Counted from the stretch's first letter, positions 7,953 to 17,021 are shown. The stretch is DNA of 33,153 nucleotides from Alphaproteobacteria bacterium (GCA_003241875.1 QBLU01000044.1:1-33153), one strand, 5' to 3'. The notes: a model not told the origin generated them from the sequence alone. Numbers and translations: made by a program.

Positions 7953-8720
7953 CTATAGCAGGTCGCCGGCGCGCGCGCAGACGTCCGCATCGCCTGCGAC
8001 CGTACGGTCGAGGTGCAGATAGCCGGCGCTGAACAGGCCGATGGTCTTCAGGCGCGCGGGCTTCAGCACGGTCAGCAGGTGACTGCGCAGGCTGATGACG
8101 CCATCGTCGCGAAAGCGTTGCAGCACGCGGTTGACATGGCTGGGCGTCAGGCCGGTGGCATCGGCAAGGTCGGTCTGGGTGATCGGCCAGTCGAAACTGT
8201 TGCCGCTGGTGCCGCCGATGATGCGATAACGGATCAGCAGCTCGTACAGCAGATGGGCGATGCGTTCGGTGGCGTCGCGGCTGCCATGGTCGATGATCCG
8301 CTCGCGCAGCACGCCGAGGTCGGTCATGGTTCCCCACCACAGCGCCTCCGATATGCTGCTGTCCTCGCGCAGCATCTGCCGCATGTCGCAGGCCGGAATG
8401 ACGGCGGTCGTCGTCGGGGTCAGGGCGCCGACGGCATGATCCATCGTCTTCAGCACGAAAATCTCGGCATCGCACAGGTCGCCGGGCACGAGGAAGGCCA
8501 TGATCTGGCGGTCGCCGCCCGGCATCAGCTTGTAGCGGCAGGCCAGGCCGCTGAGCAGCACATGGCAGACCGCGGCATGGCCGCCATCGGCGATGATGTC
8601 GTCGCCGGCGGCGTAGGTACGCTGGCGGCTGTCGACAATGGCGTCGAGCCGCTGCCGCTCGGCGGGGCTGAAGCAGGTGAACTGCTCCATCTTCATAACC
8701 CAGGGATTGATCATCGCCAT
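7953..8720 (-). CDS. Crp/Fnr family transcriptional regulator
   Basis: A 255-residue regulator with a cyclic-nucleotide-binding-like beta-roll (about residues 15-125: YAAGDDIIADGG, LLSGLACRYKLMPGGDRQI, FLVPGDLCDAEIF), a long dimerisation helix, and a C-terminal winged helix-turn-helix at about 181-202 (TQTDLADATGLTPSHVNRVL). There is no Fnr-type N-terminal cysteine cluster and no clear cAMP phosphate-binding RxS motif, so the signal is unknown. The start is uncertain: ATG at 8720 (MAMINPWVMKM) and at 8714 are both possible, and neither has a strong Shine-Dalgarno. A second Crp/Fnr gene is divergent, 151 bp away. A 13-bp palindrome (8727-8739) just upstream of the start could be an operator. 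Confidence 0.88.
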   Translation of the reverse strand: MAMINPWVMKMEQFTCFSPAERQRLDAIVDSRQRTYAAGDDIIADGGHAAVCHVLLSGLACRYKLMPGGDRQIMAFLVPGDLCDAEIFVLKTMDHAVGALTPTTTAVIPACDMRQMLREDSSISEALWWGTMTDLGVLRERIIDHGSRDATERIAHLLYELLIRYRIIGGTSGNSFDWPITQTDLADATGLTPSHVNRVLQRFRDDGVISLRSHLLTVLKPARLKTIGLFSAGYLHLDRTVAGDADVCARAGDLL

Positions 8721-8726
8721 CTCATG

Positions 8727-8739
8727 GCGCGTAACGCGC
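8727..8739. promoter_or_regulatory. Palindrome upstream of the Crp/Fnr gene
   Basis: GCGCGTAACGCGC is a perfect inverted repeat of 6+1+6 bases, lying 6 bp before the minus-strand start codon. It does not match the classical Crp (TGTGA-N6-TCACA) or Fnr (TTGAT-N4-ATCAA) sites. It may be an autoregulatory operator, a small hairpin in the leader, or chance in a GC-rich spacer. Confidence 0.25.
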
Positions 8740-8871
8740 GCCGGCTGCAATCGCACGCATGCCACCCCCGCAACTGCCGATGCGGCGGACAGGTCTATTC
8801 CGCCGCCCGGGCGAAGATCGCCCTGCGGCAGGACAGGGCAGCCCCCGCAACGACCGCCTACGCTGCCATGT

Positions 8872-9615
8872 ATGAACATAGCCCATGCCATCCTACTCCC
8901 GGAGCCAGCGCCGGGGTTCATTCCGAACCGGCACCCTAACCAGCTGATTCAGGCAATGACCTCCGCCGATGCCGCGCGCATTCTCGATGCCGCGACCGAG
9001 GTCGACCTGGTGCGCGGGGTCGATCTGTTGCTGCCGCAGGCGCCGCTTCCCTATTGCTGGTTTCCGCTGGCGGGCTTGCTGTCGGCGATTGCCATGGCGC
9101 CGGCCGGGCAGGAAACCGAAGTCGCCGTCATCGGCTTCGACGGCTTTTCCGACGTCGCCATCCTGCTCGGCGCCGACCGTGCCAGCCAGCGGTTGCTCGT
9201 CCAGATTCCGGGCCCGGCGCTTCGCGTCAAGGCCAGCGTCATGCGCGACGCCATGGACGACAGCCCGGCGTTGACGGCGCTGATGCTCGCCTATGTGCAG
9301 GTGTTCATGACGCAGGTGGCCGACACGGCGCTGGCGAGTGCCCAGTTCAACGTCGAGCAACGCCTGGCGCGCTGGCTGCTGATGTGCGGCGATCGCGTCG
9401 GGCTGACCGGGATCGCGCTGACTCACGAGAGCATGTCGATCATGCTCGGCGTGCGGCGCGCCGGCATCACCGTCGCGCTGCATCGCCTGGTGGCGCTCGG
9501 CGGTATCGTCATGGAGCGCGGTGCGGTCGATGTCATCGACCGCACCCTGCTGCTCCACCTCGCCGGCGGTTCCTATGGCGGGCCGGAAGCCGAATATCAG
9601 CGCATGATCGGCTGA
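8872..9615 (+). CDS. Crp/Fnr family transcriptional regulator
   Basis: A 247-residue regulator with a degenerate effector domain (about residues 40-155: PYCWFPLAGLLSAIAMAPAG, EVAVIGFDGFSDVAILLGA) and a C-terminal winged helix at about 183-208 (LTHESMSIMLGVRRAGITVAL). This is the sphingomonad and rhizobial Crp/Fnr subgroup seen in many copies per genome. The glycine-rich phosphate-binding cassette of true cAMP receptors is not evident, so the ligand is unknown. I chose the ATG at 8872; later ATGs are possible. It is divergent to the other Crp/Fnr gene and ends 16 bp from the convergent DUF892 gene, with no room for a terminator. Confidence 0.88.
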   Translation: MNIAHAILLPEPAPGFIPNRHPNQLIQAMTSADAARILDAATEVDLVRGVDLLLPQAPLPYCWFPLAGLLSAIAMAPAGQETEVAVIGFDGFSDVAILLGADRASQRLLVQIPGPALRVKASVMRDAMDDSPALTALMLAYVQVFMTQVADTALASAQFNVEQRLARWLLMCGDRVGLTGIALTHESMSIMLGVRRAGITVALHRLVALGGIVMERGAVDVIDRTLLLHLAGGSYGGPEAEYQRMIG

Positions 9616-9631
9616 CCGGCCCGCCGCAGGC

Positions 9632-10138
9632 TCAGCCCTCCACGGCGTCGATGTTGACCGTCGTCTCGGCAAGCTGGGTGGCGTATTCGTCGGCGCCGTA
9701 GATTTCGCCGGTTGCCGCCTTGAGCTCCTCGACATCATCCTCGAGGCCCAATGCCGCTGCATAGGCGGCGGCCGTGCCGAAACCGGCGATGCCGTAATGG
9801 CTCATGCGCTGGTACTGGGCGATGATCTGGGCGTCGAGCACCGGGCCCTTTTCAGGGGCATCGTCGATGGTGTGCTTGATCGCTTCGGCGACCAGTCCCT
9901 GCATGCCGCGGCAATGCTCCTTCTCGACCTCCTCGCCCTGCTCGGCGATCAGGTTCTTCAGCATGTCGGTATGCCGGCTGATGCCGTCCTGCGACTTCTC
10001 CAGCATTTCCTTCAGCTTGTCGTCGCTGGCTTCCTGGCCGATCTGCTTCAGCGCGCGCAGCATCTGGTCGTTGGCGGACCACAGATCCTTCAGCTCGTCG
10101 ACGTACAGGTCCATCAGGTCTTCGGGGGCATCGGACAT
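9632..10138 (-). CDS. DUF892 (YciE/YciF-type) ferritin-like protein
   Basis: A 168-residue, largely helical protein of the DUF892 ferritin-like family: LMDLYVDELKDLWSANDQML, EMLEKSQDGISRHTDMLKNL, CRGMQGLVAEA, and HYGIAGFGTAAAYAAALGLE. These form a four-helix bundle that can hold a di-iron site (Glu in DELKDL, Glu/His in EKSQDGISRH, Glu and His later). E. coli YciF-type members are induced by general and osmotic stress; the reaction is unknown. The start at 10138 has an excellent AGAGGAGA Shine-Dalgarno. Upstream lies a near-match to the alphaproteobacterial general stress (EcfG) promoter, which fits the family's expression pattern. Confidence 0.92.
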   Translation of the reverse strand: MSDAPEDLMDLYVDELKDLWSANDQMLRALKQIGQEASDDKLKEMLEKSQDGISRHTDMLKNLIAEQGEEVEKEHCRGMQGLVAEAIKHTIDDAPEKGPVLDAQIIAQYQRMSHYGIAGFGTAAAYAAALGLEDDVEELKAATGEIYGADEYATQLAETTVNIDAVEG

Positions 10139-10163
10139 TTCGCATCTCCTCTGGTTGCCCGTC

Positions 10164-10192
10164 AAAAGCGCATGCGGCCCCTGCAGAGTTCC
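10164..10192 (-). promoter_or_regulatory. Possible EcfG-type general stress promoter
   Basis: On the minus strand GGAAC (10192-10188) is followed after 17 bases by CGCTTTT (10170-10164). The alphaproteobacterial EcfG consensus is GGAAC, 16-17 bases, then CGTT, so the -35 element is exact and the -10 differs by one inserted C. It sits about 26 bp upstream of the DUF892 start, a family commonly under stress control. Confidence 0.35.
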
Positions 10193-10362
10193 TTGGCCAC
10201 AGCCATTTAATCGCACGTTCCGGCCTGCGCGACGCGATTGCCGCCAATGGCTTGCCTTCCGCCGCGCGCCGATGAATCGTGCCGCCCTGCCGAATCGCAA
10301 AAACTGTTGCCTGGCGTCTCCGACGCGCCGCTGCCCCGGGCACAAAGGGATGGACCGACCCC

Positions 10363-11931
10363 ATGCTGGCCCCCGTCGATATCGCCGTCGTCATCGCCTA
10401 TGCCATCGGCATCTTCGGCCTCGCGCAATATGTCAGCCGCGACAAGAAGGGCGAGGTGAAGGGCTCGTCGGACTATTTCCTTGCATCGAAATCGCTGCCC
10501 TGGTGGGCGATCGGCGCCTCGCTGATCGCCGCCAACATCTCGGCCGAACAGATCGTCGGCATGTCGGGGTCGGGCTATGCCATCGGCCTCGCCATCGCCT
10601 CCTATGAATGGATGGCGGCGGCGACATTGCTGATCGTCGGCAAGTTCTTCCTGCCGATCTTCCTCCGTAACGAGATCTACACGATGCCGCAGTTCCTCGA
10701 ACGGCGCTACGGCACCCGCATCCGCACGCTGATGGCGGTGTTCTGGCTCGGCCTGTATGTGTTCGTGAACCTGACCTCGATCATCTGGCTCGGCTCGATC
10801 GCCGTCACCAAGGTCGCCGGGGTGCCGCAGGATATCGCGCTGATCGGCCTCGGCCTGTTCGCGCTGCTCTACCAGATCCGCGGCGGGCTGAAGGCGGTGG
10901 CGCTGACCGATATCGTCCAGGTCAGCCTGCTGGTCTTCGGCGGCCTCGTCATCTCGGCGCTGACATTGGGGGAGATCGGCGGCGGCAGCATCCTCGGCGG
11001 CTTCGCCACGCTCAGCGCCCGGCTGCCCGAACATTTCGACATGATCCTGTCGCGCGACAACCCGTTCTACAAGGACCTGCCCGGCATCTCCGTGCTGGTC
11101 GGCGGCATGTGGATCGCCAACCTCAGCTACTGGGGCTTCAACCAGTATATCATCCAGCGCGCGCTCGCCGCCAAAAGCCTGAAGGAAGCGCAAAAGGGCG
11201 TCGTCTTCGCCGTGTTCCTGAAACTGCTGATGCCGGTCATCATCGTGCTGCCGGGCATCGCCGCGGTGGTGCTGGCGCCCGATCTCGCCCGGCCCGACGA
11301 GGCCTATCCGACGATGATGCGGCTGTTGCCGACCGGGCTGCTCGGGCTGGTGTTCGCGGCGTTGGTCGCCGCCATCATCGCGTCGACAGCGTCCAAGATC
11401 AATTCGGTGGCGACGATCTTCACCCTCGACATCTATGCCCAGCGCGCCGGCTACAAGGCCAGCGAGGGCAGCGACCGCCATCTCGTCAAGGTCGGCCGCA
11501 TCACCGCCGTCGTCGCCATCGGCCTGGCCATCGTCACCGCCCGGCCGCTGCTCGGCAGCTTCGACCAGGCCTTCCAGTACATCCAGGAATACACCGGCTT
11601 CTTCACGCCGGGCATCGTCGTCATCTTCCTGCTCGGCCTGTTCTGGAAGCCGGCGACCGAGGCCGGCGCGCTGGCCGCCACCATCGGCTCGTTCGTGCTG
11701 TCGGTGGCGATGAAGGCGCTGGCGCCCGGTGTGCCGTTCATGGACCGGATGGGCATCGTGTTCCTGCTGGCGCTGGCGCTGGCGGTGGTCGTGTCACTGG
11801 CGCGGCCGCGCGCCACCGCCACCAACCATATCCGCACCGACGATGTCGACTACACGACGACAGGCGGCTTCAACATCGCCGCCGTCGGTATCGTCGCCAT
11901 CCTTGTTGCACTTTACGCCACCTGGTGGTGA
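10363..11931 (+). CDS. Sodium:sugar symporter (SSS family, vSGLT-like)
   Basis: A 522-residue membrane protein with about 14 hydrophobic helices. The segment AANISAEQIVGMSGSGYAIG followed by IASYEWMAA, together with NLSYWGFNQYIIQRALAAKS and FLKLLMPVIIVLPGIAA, closely follows the Vibrio sodium/galactose transporter vSGLT. By my memory alignment the galactose-binding residues Q69, E88, N260, Y263 and K294 of vSGLT are kept as Q63, E82, N253, Y256 and K287. This supports sodium-driven uptake of glucose, galactose or a similar hexose across the inner membrane. The start at 10363 gives the usual short leader before helix 1. It precedes the TonB-dependent receptor by 141 bp in the same direction, and aldose epimerase and glycosidase genes follow, which fits sugar import. 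Confidence 0.93.
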   Translation: MLAPVDIAVVIAYAIGIFGLAQYVSRDKKGEVKGSSDYFLASKSLPWWAIGASLIAANISAEQIVGMSGSGYAIGLAIASYEWMAAATLLIVGKFFLPIFLRNEIYTMPQFLERRYGTRIRTLMAVFWLGLYVFVNLTSIIWLGSIAVTKVAGVPQDIALIGLGLFALLYQIRGGLKAVALTDIVQVSLLVFGGLVISALTLGEIGGGSILGGFATLSARLPEHFDMILSRDNPFYKDLPGISVLVGGMWIANLSYWGFNQYIIQRALAAKSLKEAQKGVVFAVFLKLLMPVIIVLPGIAAVVLAPDLARPDEAYPTMMRLLPTGLLGLVFAALVAAIIASTASKINSVATIFTLDIYAQRAGYKASEGSDRHLVKVGRITAVVAIGLAIVTARPLLGSFDQAFQYIQEYTGFFTPGIVVIFLLGLFWKPATEAGALAATIGSFVLSVAMKALAPGVPFMDRMGIVFLLALALAVVVSLARPRATATNHIRTDDVDYTTTGGFNIAAVGIVAILVALYATWW

Positions 11932-12072
11932 TCGGCTGATGCAATAAAACAACAGCGCGCCGATGTTACGCCTGTGTAATACTAGGCAGTGATTGTCGCA
12001 CCCTGCCCGCATCGGTTAAGCCGTTCACCAGGTCTTCAAAGAAAGGCCATGTGTTAACGGGAGGTGTTGGCG

Positions 12073-14820
12073 ATGCGTTACCGTTTTCTTTACGGGTCGG
12101 CGTGCTCATTGCTGATGCTCGCCGCCACCGGCGCTGCCGCGCAAAGCGTTCCCGAACAGGCCGGCACCGTGCCGCCGACCGGCCCAGCCGCCGGCAGCCA
12201 GGCCGGGACGCCGGCCGCCGGCACCGAAAGCGCCGCCGCCGACGACGCCGACGCCGGCGCCGACACCATCGTCGTCACCGGTTTCCGCCAGTCGCTGCGA
12301 TCGGCGCAGGGCATCAAGCGCAACGCCGACCAGATCGTCGACGCCATCGTCGCCCAGGACATCGGCAAGCTGCCCGATATCAACGTGTCGGACTCGCTCG
12401 CCCGCATCACCGGTGTCCAGGTCGACCGCCGCAACGGCGAGGCCCAGCAGGTGCGCATCCGCGGCCTGCCGCAGTTCACCACCACCTACAACGGCCGCGA
12501 GATCTTCACCGCCGAACAGCGCGTCGTCGCCACCCAGGATTTCCCCGCCGGCGGCGTCGCCGCGCTGGAAGTGTTCAAGTCGTCGACCGCCAACCTCGTC
12601 GAGCCCGGCCTTGCCGGCCTCATCAACGTGCGCTCGCGGCGGCCCTTCGATTTCGACGGGTTGGAGATCGCCGGCGCCTTCAACACCACGCTCGCCACCC
12701 AGTCGCAATCGCTTGACTGGAACGGCAACCTGCTGGTGTCGAACCGCTGGGACACCGGCATCGGCGAAGTCGGCGCGCTGGTCAACGTGTCGTACACCCG
12801 GCTGCGCTACCTCGATTCGGCGCGCTTCGACAGCGGCGCCATCGCCACCGCCAGCCCCGAACAGAGCGCCCAGGCGCCGTTCCGCTTTCCCGATGCCGTC
12901 GGGTTCTTCCAGTCGCCCGGCTATCGCCAGCGGCCGTCGGTCAACGCCGCGGTGCAATGGAAACCGACCGACAACCTCGAATTCTATGGCGACTTCCTGT
13001 TCCAGGGCTTTCGCCGCGAAGTCGATGACCGCAACATGTTCGTGCCGCTGTTCGGCCCCGGCGGGGCGCCGCCGCCGCAGTTCAGCAACGTCGTGCTGCG
13101 CCCCGGCGGCACCAGCGCACAAAGCCTGACGGCGACCGGCACCAACCGCCCCGACGGCTATCAGGCGGCGACCAACGAAAAGACCGACACCTACCAATAT
13201 GCCGTGGGCGGCGCCTGGACGACCGAGCGCGTCAAGCTGAGCTTCGACGTGGCGCGCACCCAGAGCCGCTTCGACCTGTCGATCTACAGCTTCGACTATG
13301 CCTTTGCCCGGGCACCGACGGTCGACGTCGATTTCGACGTGCCGCGCGGCGATGGCGGCGTCGAGTTCAACTTCCCGGGTTTCGACCTGACCGACGCCGG
13401 CAACTACATCTATCGCGGCTTTTTCGATCGCAACCTGATCGCCCGCGGTGACGACTGGCAGGCGCGCGCCGACCTCGAATGGCAAACGGGCTTCGACTTC
13501 ATCCCGACGATCCAGTTCGGCGGCCGCTTCACCGACCGGCAGGGCAGTTTCGAAAACGCCGAACGCTATGCCCCGGCCGAAGACCAGCGCCGGCCGCTGG
13601 CATCATTGCCGGTGACCATCGCGACGACGCAGACGGGTTTTCGCGGCAGCGACATCCAGCCGCAACGGACCTGGGCCTCGGCGACGCGGGAGAGCATCCG
13701 CGCCAATGTCGCGCAACTGCGCCAGGTCGCCGGCTTTGCCCCCGGCCTGCCGACGCCCGATCCGCTGCAGGCCTATACGGCCAATGAAAAGACCTATGCG
13801 GTCTATGGCCAGGCCAAATATGCCGTGGATTTCGGCTTCCCGATCGACGGCACCGTCGGGCTGCGCGCCGTGCGCACCGAGAACGGGCTGCAGGGTACGT
13901 CGCGGGTGATCGACGCCAATGGCGAAAGCTTTGTGCCGACCGTCGCCAACACCGCCTATTGGGATTACCTGCCCAATGCCTCGCTGCGCGCCGGCTTTAC
14001 CGACCAGCTGCAGCTGCGCCTGGCCTGGTCCAAGACCCGGACACGGCCCAACTTCGGCGACCTCAACCCCGGCCTCATCATCGATCCGCCCGGCGGCAAC
14101 AGCTTCCGCACCGCGCGCGGCGGCAACCCCGACCTGCAGCCGACCGATTCGACCAATTGGGACGCCAGCCTCGAATATTATTTCTCGCGCACCGGGCTGG
14201 CCTCGGTCGGCGTGTTCCGGCGCGATTTCACCGGCTTCATCAACAATTTCACCTTCTTCGTCGACGATCCCGTCTATGGCAGCTTGCGCATCAGCCGGCC
14301 GGGCAACGGCGGCAAGGGCCGGCTCGAGGGCCTCGAGGCCCAGGTGACCAGCTTCTTCGATTTCGAATTCGTCCCCGAGCCGCTGCGCAATTTCGGCATC
14401 CAGGCCAATTACACGCTGTTGACCGGCGACCAGGCGCTGACCGACGAGTTCGGCGGGCTGAGCGACCTGCGGGTCGGCTTCAACGACGTGTCGAAACACA
14501 CCTACAACATCGTCGGCCTGTACGAGAGCGGGCTGATCTCGGCGCGGCTGGCGTACAACTACCGCTCCGACTTCCCGCGCAGCTTCGAGGTCAGTGCCGG
14601 CGGCGGCAGCATCGCCAACGAGTTCACGCAGGGCATCTCCCGCCTGGACCTGTCGTTCAACGTAACCCCCGACCCGCGCATCACCTTCGCGATCGACATC
14701 TCCAACATCCTCGGCAAGCCGTTCCGCGATTTCCGCAACATCTCGGAGACCGAGCGCTACCCGCGCGACGTGCGTTACGAGGAGAGCATCTATTCCTTCG
14801 GCATCCGGGTGCGAATCTAG
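12073..14820 (+). CDS. TonB-dependent receptor (Caulobacter/Xanthomonas carbohydrate type)
   Basis: A 915-residue outer-membrane receptor with a signal peptide (MRYRFLYGSACSLLMLAATG, cleavage after AAA-Q), a low-complexity Ala/Gly linker, a TonB box (DTIVVTGFRQS), and a plug domain (DIGKLPDINVSDSLARITGV, then RNGEAQQVRIRGL). The long beta-barrel ends in a typical final strand with aromatic residues (YSFGIRVRI). The plug wording matches the TonB-Xanth-Caul group, several members of which import maltodextrins or plant oligosaccharides. The ATG at 12073 is chosen because GGGAGG (12059-12064) lies 8 bases upstream; an in-frame GTG at 12064 would overlap it. Position between a hexose symporter and glycosidases suggests an oligosaccharide substrate; its identity is not visible. 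Confidence 0.94.
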   Translation: MRYRFLYGSACSLLMLAATGAAAQSVPEQAGTVPPTGPAAGSQAGTPAAGTESAAADDADAGADTIVVTGFRQSLRSAQGIKRNADQIVDAIVAQDIGKLPDINVSDSLARITGVQVDRRNGEAQQVRIRGLPQFTTTYNGREIFTAEQRVVATQDFPAGGVAALEVFKSSTANLVEPGLAGLINVRSRRPFDFDGLEIAGAFNTTLATQSQSLDWNGNLLVSNRWDTGIGEVGALVNVSYTRLRYLDSARFDSGAIATASPEQSAQAPFRFPDAVGFFQSPGYRQRPSVNAAVQWKPTDNLEFYGDFLFQGFRREVDDRNMFVPLFGPGGAPPPQFSNVVLRPGGTSAQSLTATGTNRPDGYQAATNEKTDTYQYAVGGAWTTERVKLSFDVARTQSRFDLSIYSFDYAFARAPTVDVDFDVPRGDGGVEFNFPGFDLTDAGNYIYRGFFDRNLIARGDDWQARADLEWQTGFDFIPTIQFGGRFTDRQGSFENAERYAPAEDQRRPLASLPVTIATTQTGFRGSDIQPQRTWASATRESIRANVAQLRQVAGFAPGLPTPDPLQAYTANEKTYAVYGQAKYAVDFGFPIDGTVGLRAVRTENGLQGTSRVIDANGESFVPTVANTAYWDYLPNASLRAGFTDQLQLRLAWSKTRTRPNFGDLNPGLIIDPPGGNSFRTARGGNPDLQPTDSTNWDASLEYYFSRTGLASVGVFRRDFTGFINNFTFFVDDPVYGSLRISRPGNGGKGRLEGLEAQVTSFFDFEFVPEPLRNFGIQANYTLLTGDQALTDEFGGLSDLRVGFNDVSKHTYNIVGLYESGLISARLAYNYRSDFPRSFEVSAGGGSIANEFTQGISRLDLSFNVTPDPRITFAIDISNILGKPFRDFRNISETERYPRDVRYEESIYSFGIRVRI

Positions 14821-14845
14821 GGTGCCGCAACAGGCGCACGCGCAA

Positions 14846-14870
14846 CTCCCTCCCCGCAAGGGGGAGGGAG
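14846..14870. terminator. Perfect hairpin between TonB receptor and GH43 gene
   Basis: CTCCCTCCCC (14846-14855) pairs perfectly with GGGGAGGGAG (14861-14870) around a 5-base loop GCAAG. It lies between two convergent genes, 25 bp after the receptor stop and 10 bp before the stop of the minus-strand hydrolase. No T-tract follows. It resembles the short palindromes at 12-32 and within 24629-24752. Confidence 0.6.
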
Positions 14871-14880
14871 CAGAAGCTTC

Positions 14881-15861
14881 TTACTCGGCGCCCACCACCG
14901 GCGTGTCGCCGTCCCAGCGCAGCGGCATGAGGTGAAGAAACCGCGCCTCGCGATCCGGCCGGCAGCGCGCCGTCGCCGACCAGGCATGGAAAGCGATGAC
15001 ATCGCCCTCCGGCCGTTGCAGCACCGCGGCATGGCCGGGGCCGGACAGGCAGCCGGCGGCGGCATCCCGGCTGGCGAGCAGCGGATTACCGGGCGCATCG
15101 CTGCACGGCCCCAGCGGTCCGGCACAGCGCGCCCAGCCGATGGCATAGGGCGACAGCGTGGCCGCGCGCGGCCAGCCATAGTCGTTGGCGGAAAACAGCA
15201 GCACATAGGCGCGGCCGCGACGCACCATGGTCGGCGCCTCGACGACCCGGCCTTCCCAGTCGGCATCGTTGCGGACCAGCGCCACCGGGCGGCCCGTCAG
15301 CGCCAGGCCGTCGGCGCTGAGCGGCTGCGCGACGATCTCGGTCGGCAGGTTGAAGCGCGGGTGGTTGCCGTCGTTCTTCACATAAAGATACAGCCGGCCG
15401 TCGGCGTCGCGGAACGGGCTCGGGTCGATGCTGCCGCCGCGCGCCGTGTCGCAGACCAGCGGCGCCGTGCCCTGCGGCGTGTACGGCCCGCGCGGGTCGA
15501 CGGCGGTCGCGGCGCCGATGCACTGCAGGCCCGACTTTTCATCGCGCGCGGTGAAATACAGCACATAGCCGCCATCGACGGCGATCACCTCCGGCGCCCA
15601 GGTAAAGCCGCGTCTGGCCCAGGCCGGCAGCGTCGGCAGCGCATCGGGCAGCCGGCGCCAGTCCTTCAGGTCGGCGGAGATGGCGACCTGGACATTCGTG
15701 TCGCCGTGGTTGGTGGCGAACGCCAGTGTGCGGCTGCCTACCGGCAGCAGGAAAGGATCGGGAAAATCGGCGCGGATGACCGGTTCGGGGGCCGCGACGG
15801 CGGCGGCAAGCAGCACGACAAGCAACAGGCGCTCCACTACAACAGGCGTCCCCGCGGCCAT
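14881..15861 (-). CDS. Secreted GH43-type glycoside hydrolase
   Basis: A 326-residue protein with a hydrophobic signal peptide (RLLLVVLLAAAVAAP) and a five-bladed beta-propeller pattern of family GH43. The expected catalytic trio is visible: general base Asp35 in ADFPDPFLL, pKa-modulating Asp146 in GGSIDPSPF, and general acid Glu208 in VVEAPTMV. GFTWAPEVIAVDGGYVLYFTA is a typical family block. GH43 enzymes mostly cleave alpha-L-arabinofuranosyl or beta-xylosyl links; I cannot assign the subfamily or substrate. The start at 15861 lacks a clear Shine-Dalgarno; a GTG at 15837 would give a tighter signal peptide. It is head-to-head with the aldose epimerase, 35 bp apart, and convergent with the receptor. 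Confidence 0.87.
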   Translation of the reverse strand: MAAGTPVVVERLLLVVLLAAAVAAPEPVIRADFPDPFLLPVGSRTLAFATNHGDTNVQVAISADLKDWRRLPDALPTLPAWARRGFTWAPEVIAVDGGYVLYFTARDEKSGLQCIGAATAVDPRGPYTPQGTAPLVCDTARGGSIDPSPFRDADGRLYLYVKNDGNHPRFNLPTEIVAQPLSADGLALTGRPVALVRNDADWEGRVVEAPTMVRRGRAYVLLFSANDYGWPRAATLSPYAIGWARCAGPLGPCSDAPGNPLLASRDAAAGCLSGPGHAAVLQRPEGDVIAFHAWSATARCRPDREARFLHLMPLRWDGDTPVVGAE

Positions 15862-15896
15862 GATAGAGGCTGCGACGGCAGCAGCAAGGCGATAGC

Positions 15897-17021
15897 ATGC
15901 GGATGACTTTGGCGATGGGAGCGTTGGCGGTGGTGATGGCGAGCAGCGCGATGGCGGCGGAGCCGGAACGCAAGCCCTTCGGCACCCTGCCCGACGGCCG
16001 CGCGGTAGAGGCGATCACGCTCAGCGACGGGCGGCTGACGGTACGGATCATCACCTGGGGCGCCGGCATCCAGTCGGTGCTGGTGCCCGATCGCGCCGGC
16101 AAGGTCGTCGACGTGGCGCTCGGCTACAACGATCTCGCCGGCTATCTCGCCAAGTCCGAATATTTCGGCGTCATCGTCGGCCGCGTCGCCAACCGCATCG
16201 CCGGCGGCAAGTTCACGCTCGACGGCAAGAGCTATCAGGTGCCGGTCAACAACGGCCCCAATTCGCTGCACGGTGGCACCCAGGGCTTTGACAAGCAATT
16301 GTGGCGGGTGCTCGCCACGACGGGCGGCGACAAGCCCTCGGTGACTCTCGGCCTGACCAGCGCCGATGGTGACCAGGGCTATCCCGGCACTGTCACCGTC
16401 ACCGCGCGCTATGCGCTGGAAGGCGGCGCCATCGCCATCGAATACACCGCGACCACCGACAAGCCGACACTCGTCAACCTGTCGAACCACGCCTATTGGA
16501 ACCTCGCCGGCGAAGGCAGCCCCGGCGGCGCCATGGGCCATGTGCTGACCATCCCGGCCGACAGCTTCAACCCGACCGATGCCACCGCCATCCCGACCGG
16601 CGAATTCCGGTCCGTCGCCGGCACGCCGTTCGATTTCCGCAAACCCACCCCCGTCGGCGCCCGGGTCCGCGACGCCGGCGACGAGCAGATCCGTTTCGGC
16701 AAGGGCTACGACCACAACTGGGTCATCGATCGCAAGGTCGCGGCGGTACCGCGGCTGGTGGCGCGGGTCGAGGAGCCGGTGAGCGGCCGCGTCCTCGAAG
16801 TGCTGTCGAACCAGCCCGGCGTGCAATTCTATTCGGGCAATTTCCTCGATGCGAGCGTCGTCGGCAAATCCGGGAAACTGTACCGCCAAGGCGACGCCGT
16901 CGTGCTGGAACCGCAGATGTTCCCCGACACGCCCAACCGCCCCGACTTCGGATCGGTGCGGCTCGACCCCGGCCAGACCTATCGCAACACGATCCTGTTC
17001 CGCTTTCCAGCAGTGAGATGA
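15897..17021 (+). CDS. galM: Periplasmic aldose 1-epimerase (mutarotase)
   Basis: A 374-residue GalM-family enzyme that interconverts alpha and beta anomers of aldoses such as galactose and glucose. Catalytic and binding residues are seen at His125 (NSLHGG), His198 (VNLSNHAYWNL) and Glu338 (VVLEPQMFPDTPN). Family blocks GRVANRIAGGKF, GDQGYPG and GYDHNWV are present. An N-terminal signal peptide (MRMTLAMGALAVVMASSAMA) places it in the periplasm, unlike cytoplasmic GalM of the Leloir pathway. There it would anomerise sugar released by the neighbouring secreted hydrolases before uptake. The stop overlaps the start of the next gene (ATGA, 17018-17021), so the two are probably co-translated. Confidence 0.95.
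   Translation: MRMTLAMGALAVVMASSAMAAEPERKPFGTLPDGRAVEAITLSDGRLTVRIITWGAGIQSVLVPDRAGKVVDVALGYNDLAGYLAKSEYFGVIVGRVANRIAGGKFTLDGKSYQVPVNNGPNSLHGGTQGFDKQLWRVLATTGGDKPSVTLGLTSADGDQGYPGTVTVTARYALEGGAIAIEYTATTDKPTLVNLSNHAYWNLAGEGSPGGAMGHVLTIPADSFNPTDATAIPTGEFRSVAGTPFDFRKPTPVGARVRDAGDEQIRFGKGYDHNWVIDRKVAAVPRLVARVEEPVSGRVLEVLSNQPGVQFYSGNFLDASVVGKSGKLYRQGDAVVLEPQMFPDTPNRPDFGSVRLDPGQTYRNTILFRFPAVR

Noticed and set aside
14846-14870. Possible CRISPR-like or regulatory repeat
   Set aside because: Only a single short hairpin is present at this site; no spaced repeat array exists in the window.
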